Positions 56,961 through 64,000 of a stretch of 64,000 nucleotides of DNA are shown piece by piece. The position numbers and the translations under genes were made by a program. The stretch lies in NCBI RefSeq assembly GCF_021354595.1, contig NZ_JADWYJ010000002.1:558001-622000 (forward strand). Reading direction: 5' to 3'. The stretch is from Maribellus sp. CM-23. Its GTDB lineage: Bacteria > Bacteroidota > Bacteroidia > Bacteroidales > Prolixibacteraceae. Each line of letters begins with the position of its first letter. The first letter of the stretch is position 1. Under the pieces are notes generated by a model. That model ran no database searches. It was not told the origin of the DNA and was given only the letters and a program-made list of their open reading frames with translations.

Positions 56961-56988
56961 AAAAGCCGGTGATGACCGGCTTTTTTTT
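56961..56988 (+). terminator. Strong terminator upstream of the serine hydrolase gene
   Basis: AAAAGCCGGT (56961-56970) pairs with ACCGGCTTTT (56975-56984) around a GATG loop and is followed by a T tract to 56988. It lies inside the longest open frame of the next gene (56891-58369), so that gene must start further downstream, at 57110. No plus-strand gene precedes it within 880 bases, so it may end a small RNA starting near 56878. Confidence 0.85.
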
Positions 56989-57109
56989 GTTTCAATACCG
57001 TTATCAAAACCCGGTAGTGAATAAAAAATCAATTCTAAATACATCAGAATACTTTTATTCCGTCGGAGAAGTTATATTTTTGTTTCAAACTCGGAAGGAA
57101 AGGTGTTGG

Positions 57110-58369
57110 ATGGCTAGAAAAAAGATTTATTTCGCAGTAATAGTTTCAGTTCTTCTGATTCTAACGTTCACGGTGCATTCGTTTGTAAAGCAACCTGTTA
57201 ATATCAAAACAGAAGAACTGGAAGAACCGGAACCCGTTTATAATCCGGTTGTTGAAATACAATCTACGCTTGATCGGTTCGACAGTATTTTATCAGAAAA
57301 TTTAAAACAATCGGGAACGGTTGGCGCTGCCGCCGTTGTAACGTACAAAGGCCGGATTGCCTTGTTAAAATGTTACGGTGTTCGCAAAGCGGGCACAAAA
57401 GATCCGGTAGATAAAAACACGATTTTCCGTCTGGCTTCCGTCTCCAAATCCATTACCGGTGTTTTAGCGAGTATTCTCGACGATGAGAATCTGGTTAACC
57501 TCGATGACAAAGTAGCCGATTATATTCCCGGATTTTCCTTACATGATCCGCATTGTGCACAAGAGCTTACCGTAAGGCATTTATTAAGCCACACCACAGG
57601 ACTGGTGCCCCATGCCTATGATTTAATGGTGGAAGACCATGTTCCGCTTGTGAAAATTATTGAACGCTTACCTGAAGTTCCGTTAACAGCAGCACCGGGA
57701 GAAATATACGGGTACCAGAATGTGATGTACAGTCTTTACGACCCGGTGGCTTCGGCTAAAACCAAGCAAAGTTTTGACCACCTCATGCGTGAAAAAGTTT
57801 TCGTTCCTTTTCTGATGCAGGATGCCTCTACCGGTTTTGAGGCCTTTAAGGAAAACGAGAACAAAGCTTATCCTCATCAAAATGTGGGGAACCGCCATTT
57901 TAAGGCCTTGAAACTAAACGACCGGTATTATTCCACAGCACCCGCAGCGGGAGTAAATGCAAGCATTTCCGACCTGGGCCAGTTGCTGGCAAATCTTACC
58001 GATCCTGACTCGAAAGTTATTTCGGACAAAGTCCGCGAAACCATATTAACACCACTCGTAAAATCGCCTTTGAATCGTGGTTATTTCCGCAGTTGGGGAA
58101 AAGGAGTTCAATCCAAACAATATTCCATTGGCTGGAGAATCGTCGATTACAAAGGCCGAAAAGTGGCCTATCACGGTGGTTATGTTTCCGGGTACAAGGC
58201 AGAAATGGCCTATTGCGAAGATGAAGAAATCGGTATTGCACTTCTTACCAATTCGCCGGTGAGCGAAAGTGCGCAGAACATTCCGGACTTTCTGAACCTT
58301 ATTTTTGCCGAAAAAGAAAGAATCGCAATGGAAAATTCTTCGGCCAAAAACATTGACGATAAATCGTAA
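57110..58369 (+). CDS. Serine hydrolase of the beta-lactamase/class C family
   Basis: An exported or membrane-anchored enzyme with one N-terminal transmembrane/signal segment (IYFAVIVSVLLILTF). From the ATG at 57110, the catalytic SxxK is Ser110-Val-Ser-Lys113, followed by the Tyr-x-Asn motif in YGYQN and the C-terminal HGGYVSG. The fold is that of class C beta-lactamases, D-aminopeptidases and esterases. A periplasmic hydrolytic role on peptide, ester or beta-lactam substrates is possible. The open frame extends to 56891, but the terminator there rules out that start. Confidence 0.85.
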   Translation: MARKKIYFAVIVSVLLILTFTVHSFVKQPVNIKTEELEEPEPVYNPVVEIQSTLDRFDSILSENLKQSGTVGAAAVVTYKGRIALLKCYGVRKAGTKDPVDKNTIFRLASVSKSITGVLASILDDENLVNLDDKVADYIPGFSLHDPHCAQELTVRHLLSHTTGLVPHAYDLMVEDHVPLVKIIERLPEVPLTAAPGEIYGYQNVMYSLYDPVASAKTKQSFDHLMREKVFVPFLMQDASTGFEAFKENENKAYPHQNVGNRHFKALKLNDRYYSTAPAAGVNASISDLGQLLANLTDPDSKVISDKVRETILTPLVKSPLNRGYFRSWGKGVQSKQYSIGWRIVDYKGRKVAYHGGYVSGYKAEMAYCEDEEIGIALLTNSPVSESAQNIPDFLNLIFAEKERIAMENSSAKNIDDKS

Positions 58370-58377
58370 CACGCTTC

Positions 58378-60264
58378 ATGAAACCATTTGTACAGGGAGA
58401 AAACCTATCGAAACGCTGGGGAGAACTTTTGCTTTTCGAAAATATATCGTTTACCGTATTTGAAGGGCAAAAGGTGGCCCTGATCGCTAAAAACGGCACA
58501 GGAAAATCAACACTGCTGGATCTTTTGGCAGGAAAAGATTCGCCCGACCAAGGCACGATTACACTTACCAATGATGTGAGAATCGGGTATTTCGAACAGA
58601 TACCGGATCTTAATCCCGACCATACCGTTATTGAAGAAATTTTCGAAACCGACAACGAGAAAATCAATGCCATAAAAGCGTTTGAGCTGGCTCTGGCCCA
58701 AAATAACCAGGAAGAAATTGCAGCCATCTCATCAAAGCTGGATGAACTGGGTGCGTGGTCCATTGAGGTGGAGATTAAACAGATTCTGACCCAGCTAAAA
58801 ATCAATTTCCTCGAACAAAAGGTTTCGCAGCTTTCAGGCGGACAAAAAAAGCGGCTGGCACTGGCCAAAGTGCTGATCAACCAACCCGACCTACTGATTC
58901 TGGACGAGCCCACCAACCACCTCGACCTGGAAATGATCGAATGGCTGGAAGCGTACCTCGAAAAAACAAAATCGACCCTTTTGATGGTTACGCACGACCG
59001 CTATTTCCTTGACCGGGTGTGTAACGAGATCATCGAAATGGAGGACAACCAGATTTATCGCTACCAAGGGAACTACTCCTATTTTCTAGAAAAAAGAGAG
59101 GAACGGGTTCAAATGCAACAGGCAACAGTAGCCAAAGCCAAGAACCTGCTGCGCACCGAAATTGAATGGATGCGCCGTATGCCGCAGGCCCGCAGTCACA
59201 AAGCCAAATACCGCATCAATGCTTTTTACGATCTGCAAGACAAAGCCTCGCATAATTTCCGCGACAACAAAGTGGAAATGAACGTACAATCGGCTCGCCT
59301 CGGGAAAAAAATTGTTGAACTGGAGCATGTTTCAAAGTCGTTTCCGGGTGTAAAGCTGATCGAGGATTTTACCTATAAGTTTCAGCGTTTTGAGAAAGTG
59401 GGTATTATTGGCAACAACGGTACCGGTAAATCAACCTTTCTGAATTTGCTGACACAAACACTCACTCCCGATACCGGAACGATTGAGATTGGCCCAACCA
59501 TCAAATTTGGGTATTACCGTCAGGACGGCATTGAATTCGATCCAAAAGAAAAAGTGATTGAGGCCGTTCAGAAAATTGCCGAGTTTATTCACTTTGAAGA
59601 CGGCACAAAAATGAGCGCCACACAAATGCTCACACGCTTTTTGTTCCCTCCGGAAACGCAATACAATTACATTGAAAAATTGAGCGGAGGCGAACAACGA
59701 CGGTTGTATTTATGCACCGTTTTGATGCAAAATCCCAACTTTTTGATACTCGACGAGCCAACCAACGACCTGGATATTATCACTCTGAATGTACTGGAAG
59801 ATTACCTGAAAGCATTTGCGGGTTGTGTGGTGGTAGTTTCGCACGACCGCTTTTTTATGGATAAAATAGTGGACCATCTTTTTGTTTTTGAAGGCGAAGG
59901 AACAGTCAGCGATTTCCCTGGAAATTACACCATTTACCGCAATAAGGTAGAGGAAGACCAGGAGAGAGAACAGGCGAAGGCAAAGGCTCAGAATCAGGCA
60001 CAGGAAAAGGTTCAGACGAAGGTAAAAACGGAAGAAAAGAGCCAGGGCAAACGCAAACTTACGTTCAACGAAAAGCGAGAATTTGAGCAGCTTGAGAAGG
60101 AAATCCCGGAACTGGAACAGCGAAAGGAAGAACTGGAAGAGGCCATGAATTCGGGCAATCTTCCACACGACGAACTGTACGAGAAATCGCTGGAGCTAGA
60201 TAAAATAAAAACCCTGCTCGATGAGAAAGAGATGAGATGGCTGGAGTTAAGCGAGTTGGGATAA
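58378..60264 (+). CDS. uup: ABC-F family ATPase
   Basis: The 628-residue cytosolic protein has two ABC domains (about 1-250 and 310-520) with Walker A NGTGKST in both and LSGGQKKRLALAKVL/LSGGEQRRLYLC signatures. They are joined by the PtIM linker rich in Arg/Lys and followed by a C-terminal coiled coil (about 545-628). ABC-F proteins act on the ribosome. The C-terminal coiled coil suggests the Uup subclass. It begins 8 bases after the serine hydrolase stop, so they are probably co-transcribed. Confidence 0.88.
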   Translation: MKPFVQGENLSKRWGELLLFENISFTVFEGQKVALIAKNGTGKSTLLDLLAGKDSPDQGTITLTNDVRIGYFEQIPDLNPDHTVIEEIFETDNEKINAIKAFELALAQNNQEEIAAISSKLDELGAWSIEVEIKQILTQLKINFLEQKVSQLSGGQKKRLALAKVLINQPDLLILDEPTNHLDLEMIEWLEAYLEKTKSTLLMVTHDRYFLDRVCNEIIEMEDNQIYRYQGNYSYFLEKREERVQMQQATVAKAKNLLRTEIEWMRRMPQARSHKAKYRINAFYDLQDKASHNFRDNKVEMNVQSARLGKKIVELEHVSKSFPGVKLIEDFTYKFQRFEKVGIIGNNGTGKSTFLNLLTQTLTPDTGTIEIGPTIKFGYYRQDGIEFDPKEKVIEAVQKIAEFIHFEDGTKMSATQMLTRFLFPPETQYNYIEKLSGGEQRRLYLCTVLMQNPNFLILDEPTNDLDIITLNVLEDYLKAFAGCVVVVSHDRFFMDKIVDHLFVFEGEGTVSDFPGNYTIYRNKVEEDQEREQAKAKAQNQAQEKVQTKVKTEEKSQGKRKLTFNEKREFEQLEKEIPELEQRKEELEEAMNSGNLPHDELYEKSLELDKIKTLLDEKEMRWLELSELG

Positions 60265-60386
60265 AATTCCGTCTATTGTATAGATTTTAATTCCAATTTT
60301 AGCATTTTCTCTTGATTTTTTTGTCTGGCTTCTACAAGAAACAAATCTGAAAGCCTTAATTCTATTGGTCCCAAGGCAGGTTCGCC

Positions 60387-60605
60387 CCTTCCCCGGGACT
60401 TTTTTCTTCCCACCGGCCAGGTTGAGTCTTCCCCGGACGTTTTTTTCTGCTCACCAGCCTGAGTAACCTCTCCCCGGGCAGTTTTTTAACCCCACTGACA
60501 AATTTTAGCTTTCCCCGGACAGTTTTTTAAGCTCACCGGCAAAGTTGAGCCTCCCCCGGGCAATTTTTTCTGCTCACCGGGCATGGTCAAGCTTTCCCCT
60601 GTAAC
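60387..60605 (+). repeat. Tandem 41-bp repeats with GC core and T tract
   Basis: Five full units and a partial one repeat at 40-42 base steps; the CCCCGG cores start at 60390, 60430, 60471, 60512 and 60553, with a CCCCTG variant at 60595. The unit consensus is TTCCCCGGRCAGTTTTTT then GCTCACCGGC and GTTGAGC. Within each unit GCTCA and TGAGC can pair across about nine bases, and a T tract follows the GC core. The array fills 60265-60690 between convergent genes. No gene is recognised in this stretch. Confidence 0.75.
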
Positions 60606-60690
60606 TTCTCTTTTCTTTTAAGCTTTATCAATATGTACGAATAGATTGAACACTAAAGAGAGAATGGTTTTCCTTAAAAACCGGCGACAA

Positions 60691-61617
60691 CTATTTCTCC
60701 AAAATTAAAATGGCATTAGCCACTTCTCGTTCTCCTTCGTGATCGAACTTTTTGTTATCCGACGGGTAACTGACAACTCCGTGAAATGGCTGCTCACATA
60801 TAACCATTGTTGACGAGCCACCGCCGTCAAGGTTTAGGGCATCCACACAGCCGAGCCAACGCATAATCTTTTGCATTTCATTCAGATTCATCCCATTGGC
60901 GTCGCTTGAGCGGCCATCGACCACCACAAACAGTACAGAACCATTGGCACGTAAGCCAACCGCCGTGCGGGGATGACGTTTACCGCAGAACGAATCGTCA
61001 GGCATACTGTTTTCCATACCTTTGCTCACAAGCATGGGCCCCGACGTGATAATGTTCTTTGCCCGGATACTGTTCTCCCAGTTGCTGATGGTAGTATCAA
61101 CCTTAAAAATTGAAATATCCTTCTTCCCAAAAGCAAGTGCTCCGCGCGGATAACGTTTTACGTGCGATGACTTCGCATAGTTCTCAGCAATCAGTTTGCC
61201 GTCAATTTTCAGATAAGTTTGTGAACGGTTGCGATTGATATTTGCCGGAGAAGTGTGAGGTACAGCTGTTAACTCTGGATGATTATCCGGATCTTTTCCC
61301 CTCATTTCAAAATATGATCCGTTAATTCCGGCGATCGCATGACTTTTTGAAGCCAGTTGTGAACTTAACTCCAGTGAATCGCTATATACAATACTTAGCT
61401 TTACCTTTTTCCGTTTTGCGGGTAATTCCAGGACGCTGATGTTTTGATTACTTTGGAATAATTCCCCATCGTTAAAATGATAACTCATCCATTTTACTTC
61501 CGGATGAACAACTTCCGTTTGCCACTTGGCCGATACAAACGCCAGCGAGTCGTTCTGCGCATTTGCAACGACCGTAATTACGAAAACCAAGAAGAGAGTG
61601 AAAGTACATTTTTTCAT
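60691..61617 (-). CDS. Phosphodiester glycosidase (NAGPA/DUF2233 family)
   Basis: The 308-residue exported protein (signal peptide cleaved near ANAQ) has the phosphodiester glycosidase fold: NGSYFEMRGK near residue 107, GALAFGKKDISIF, and the C-terminal NLDGGGSSTMVI typical of the family. It removes a sugar from a sugar-phosphate diester, as in mammalian NAGPA, which acts on GlcNAc-1-P-6-Man. The bacterial substrate is unknown; phospho-glycan or teichoic-like polymers are possibilities. It overlaps the phosphoesterase stop by 4 bases. Confidence 0.9.
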   Translation of the reverse strand: MKKCTFTLFLVFVITVVANAQNDSLAFVSAKWQTEVVHPEVKWMSYHFNDGELFQSNQNISVLELPAKRKKVKLSIVYSDSLELSSQLASKSHAIAGINGSYFEMRGKDPDNHPELTAVPHTSPANINRNRSQTYLKIDGKLIAENYAKSSHVKRYPRGALAFGKKDISIFKVDTTISNWENSIRAKNIITSGPMLVSKGMENSMPDDSFCGKRHPRTAVGLRANGSVLFVVVDGRSSDANGMNLNEMQKIMRWLGCVDALNLDGGGSSTMVICEQPFHGVVSYPSDNKKFDHEGEREVANAILILEK

Positions 61618-63452
61618 TTGTATTCTAATCTGATAATTTTACCATCCATTGTCGATGCCAGTAATTGACGGTTTCCCAGGGGATATATGGGGTTGATCAG
61701 CGCATTGGAAAGCTTTCGTATCCAAATTATTTGCCCGCTATTCCGGTCGATCGCATAAATACACCCATTATCGCATGGCACAAAAACCACTCCCTCTTTT
61801 TCGACAGCCGACGCAGGATCAAGCTCGAAACCAAATTCACAATTCACGGCCCATTCCAGCTTACACTCATCTGCTTCTGCCGAAAGTGCGACCACCGAAT
61901 CCCTCATAGTTTTCACATAAATAAGTGATTTATCTTCAGATATTCCGATCGATTCACGGCCTTCATACCGGTTCGAGCGCCAAATCTGCTTTCCTGAAAC
62001 AGCATCAAATGCCGTTGTATAGCGTTCCGGATCAACAATAAAAACTTTTCCATGAGCAGAAACGGGAGTACAGGCCGCGGGAGAGTACAGCTGTCCTTTC
62101 TTCGATTTCCATTGCCAATCGATTGTACCATCCGCTTTGTTCAGTGCATAAAAATATCCGCCCCAGCTTCCAAAATAAATATGTATATCATCCACCAGTG
62201 GCTGCGTTTCAATAAAGCCTTCCAAGGTCGCATTTTCCCAAATCAGTGTTCCATCGGCAAGTGATAAGGCTGACATTTTTCCTTCAGAACTTCCCATATA
62301 AACCACTTCCTCATCGATTACCGGAGATGCCACAATCGGTTTTGATGTCACAACTTTCCATATCAGTTTTCCGCTTGATGCATCCAGGCAATACACGCTT
62401 CCATCAGTAGATGCGGTTACAAGCATTTTATTTGAATAAGCCGGTGTTGAGAATATCTTTCCTGCTGTTTGGTATTTCCATAACAAATTACCGGAGTTGA
62501 TATTCAATGCAACAATTTCTCCCCGGGTATTGGTATAAAAACAAAAACTGTCGGTAACTGCCATTCCTGAAACAATGTCACTGCTGTCCTGCAAGCTCCA
62601 CAGTTCTTTTACCTCGGGGTATTTTTCGTTTATATCATAAGAAGGACGAGGATATGATTCATCGTCCGCCCCAGGATTTTTCAGGCTTACACGATTCCAT
62701 ATTTCATGTGTCTCTATTCCGGGAGTCCGCTCAGCAAAAAAAATTGAATCGTTTTTTATCGTTACCAGGTTGTATCCTCCTGTTTCATCTTTCCCTCTGA
62801 CGTTAGCACGCCCCATAACTCCGGGAATACCTTCGAAATTCAGTTGCTGGTTTTTATGTCCGTGCCCACACAAGATCGCTTGCGTATTTCCTTTTTTGAG
62901 GATGTCAATTATTTTGTACCAATTGGCCAATGTTTCATTTATTGGATAATGGTTTAAGTAAATAACTGGTTCTCCGACTGTTTTCGTCATAACCGAATCC
63001 AACCAAAGTACTTCGCTATACGGAACCATCCCCGGCCCCATGCGCATTTCGGGGCCACTTCCGCAACCAATAAAACGATATTTCCCGTGTTTAAACTCAA
63101 AATGTTCTGTTCCGAATATCCTTTCAAAGCTGCGACATCCGCTTTCGCTCCATTTGGTATCATGATTTCCGGGAAGAATATACCATTTCTTATTCAGCTT
63201 ATCCAGAATTGACTTTGCCTGCTGTAATTCTTCGTCTGCTCCAAAGTTGGCAACATCTCCTGTCACAACTACAAAGTCAACATCTTTCATCGAATTAATA
63301 TCGTCTACCGTTTTCTTCAGGTCCTCGTCACATTTATCGCGCCCAATATGAACGTCAGTTACAAATGCAAAACGGATTTCGTCGTTTGTCTCGCAAGCAA
63401 TAAATAATAAAACACAGAAAATAAGGATAATCGTTCTCCCTATATTTTTCAT
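61614..63452 (-). CDS. Metallophosphoesterase with PQQ-like beta-propeller (lipoprotein)
   Basis: A membrane-anchored lipoprotein of 612 residues, using the Met at 63452 (MKNIGRTIILIFCVLL, lipobox Cys20 IAC). Residues about 25-260 are a calcineurin-like metallophosphoesterase with TDVHIG, VTGDVANFG, GNHDTKW, NHYP and CGHGH motifs. Residues about 290-610 are PQQ-type beta-propeller repeats with W/GN-rich blades (SSGKLIWK, SSEGKMSAL, ADGTLIW). The pairing suggests phosphate release at the cell surface or periplasm. The longer open frame (to 63482) has no signal logic. It overlaps the phosphodiester glycosidase start by 4 bases. Confidence 0.9.
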   Translation of the reverse strand: MKNIGRTIILIFCVLLFIACETNDEIRFAFVTDVHIGRDKCDEDLKKTVDDINSMKDVDFVVVTGDVANFGADEELQQAKSILDKLNKKWYILPGNHDTKWSESGCRSFERIFGTEHFEFKHGKYRFIGCGSGPEMRMGPGMVPYSEVLWLDSVMTKTVGEPVIYLNHYPINETLANWYKIIDILKKGNTQAILCGHGHKNQQLNFEGIPGVMGRANVRGKDETGGYNLVTIKNDSIFFAERTPGIETHEIWNRVSLKNPGADDESYPRPSYDINEKYPEVKELWSLQDSSDIVSGMAVTDSFCFYTNTRGEIVALNINSGNLLWKYQTAGKIFSTPAYSNKMLVTASTDGSVYCLDASSGKLIWKVVTSKPIVASPVIDEEVVYMGSSEGKMSALSLADGTLIWENATLEGFIETQPLVDDIHIYFGSWGGYFYALNKADGTIDWQWKSKKGQLYSPAACTPVSAHGKVFIVDPERYTTAFDAVSGKQIWRSNRYEGRESIGISEDKSLIYVKTMRDSVVALSAEADECKLEWAVNCEFGFELDPASAVEKEGVVFVPCDNGCIYAIDRNSGQIIWIRKLSNALINPIYPLGNRQLLASTMDGKIIRLEYK

Positions 63453-63523
63453 AATAAACTCTTTTAAAATTGAATTCTCCATTTGAAAGTATTTAAGGCT
63501 TATTTGCCTGAATTGAACTCCAC

Positions 63524-64000
63524 TTATAACTTCAATTCCACGGTACTGCTTATCGGCAAATGATCAGAAAGTTGTACGTTATGCGTCTTCGCGTCGGTTT
63601 CAATCCACTTATCTTTCGGATAGCAAAAAATATAGTCAATGGTATTTTTGGGATCGTTGGCCGGAATTGTAGGCTCTAAATCCGAGACTATTTTCCAGGC
63701 ACTCATTCCTTCTTTGATCTCTTTTGAATCAGGCTGTGCGTTAAAGTCACCGCATAAAATTACAGGATTGATCTTCTTTTGCAGAATTTCGTTCAGTGAA
63801 TCCACCTGTACCTGCCTTTCGAGCGTATTTGTATAATCCAGATGCGTACAGGCAAATGTTATGTACTGCTGCTTTTGAAGTTCAACTTCAGCAACCAGAA
63901 CAGCACGTTGCTCTTTACCATTTTCGGTTTTAGGCAGAAAAATGCGTTCGATTGAAGCCATCGGGTATTTGGATAAAATTCCAATTCCGTAGTATCCTCC
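63524..64000 (-). CDS. Endonuclease/exonuclease/phosphatase (EEP) family protein, partial
   Basis: The gene extends past the right window edge: the reading frame is open from 64000 down to 63524. It covers the C-terminal half of an EEP-fold hydrolase with the motifs ACTHLDYTN, LCGDFNAQPDS, IDYIFC and LSDHLPI, which carry the metal and catalytic residues. EEP members include sphingomyelinases, inositol phosphatases and nucleases; no signal peptide is visible. It leads the minus-strand operon with the phosphoesterase and phosphodiester glycosidase and ends 71 bases before the start of the former. Confidence 0.88.
   Translation of the reverse strand, partial: GGYYGIGILSKYPMASIERIFLPKTENGKEQRAVLVAEVELQKQQYITFACTHLDYTNTLERQVQVDSLNEILQKKINPVILCGDFNAQPDSKEIKEGMSAWKIVSDLEPTIPANDPKNTIDYIFCYPKDKWIETDAKTHNVQLSDHLPISSTVELKL

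Noticed and set aside
56891..57109. Extended N-terminus of the serine hydrolase
   Set aside because: A strong rho-independent terminator at 56961-56988 lies inside it, and the signal segment begins only at 57110.
60387..60605. CRISPR array
   Set aside because: The 41-base units are contiguous, with no conserved repeat plus variable spacer pattern and no cas genes.

Overview
The window looks like chromosome from a Bacteroidota bacterium, most likely a marine or gut Bacteroidales/Marinilabiliales relative. Promoters fit the Bacteroidota -33/-7 pattern (TTTG-N19-TAnnTTTG is exact at 114-144 and 19184-19214). Gene families typical of the phylum recur (DUF4249, DUF4386, GH97, DUF5107-TPR, sulfatases with FGly motifs, AraC/one-component regulators), and lipoprotein and Sec signals are common. 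No ribosomal RNA, phage, insertion sequence or CRISPR array was found. LAYOUT. (1) 1-460: tRNA-Ser(GCT) and tRNA-Pro(TGG) behind one promoter and ending at a terminator. (2) 0.46-1.4 kb: little coding content, with small ORFs of doubtful status. (3) 1.4-18 kb: an accessory block read almost entirely on the minus strand. A six-gene operon (DUF4260, TonB-dependent receptor, DUF4249 lipoprotein, DUF4386, an outer-membrane protein, an EamA exporter) is followed by small-molecule redox and detoxification genes (MDR and SDR dehydrogenases, AhpD-like protein, NTF2-like protein, nitroreductase, VOC protein, CHMI) and three AraC-type regulators. The operon promoter at 7.4 kb and the promoter of a secreted protein at 18.0 kb share the same direct-repeat operator at exactly the same distance from the -7 element. 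(4) 18.2-18.9 kb: a decayed AbiEii/AbiGii-type nucleotidyltransferase toxin gene. (5) 19.2-23.2 kb: a perfect promoter and a cobalamin riboswitch, a long leader, an AspT/YidE-family carboxylate exchanger, and a porin. (6) 23.3-50.6 kb: a sulfated-glycan utilisation region without SusC/SusD. It holds an AraC regulator; a plus-strand operon of sulfatase, GH2, MFS sugar porter, GH97, second GH2 and cytosolic DUF5107-TPR protein; three minus-strand sulfatases; one plus-strand CGASR-type sulfatase; a 21-bp minisatellite; a Gfo/Idh/MocA oxidoreductase; and a GH130 phosphorylase with an SSS sodium symporter. (7) 50.7-60.3 kb: housekeeping and scattered genes (ApbE, acylphosphatase, PLP decarboxylase, L-arabinose isomerase, endonuclease III, a serine hydrolase, an ABC-F ATPase). 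(8) 60.3-64 kb: a 41-bp repeat array, then a minus-strand operon of an EEP-family hydrolase (cut by the window end), a metallophosphoesterase/PQQ-propeller lipoprotein and a phosphodiester glycosidase. HOW IT FITS TOGETHER. In region 6, exported sulfatases and glycosidases probably desulfate and trim glycan outside the cytosol, while the MFS and SSS carriers bring in small sugars for the cytosolic DUF5107, GH130 and Gfo/Idh proteins. In region 5, B12 status probably sets expression of a carboxylate exporter, which would make sense if succinate has to leave the cell when B12-dependent methylmalonyl-CoA mutase cannot work. All functional calls come from reading the sequence and recalling families; no searches were run.
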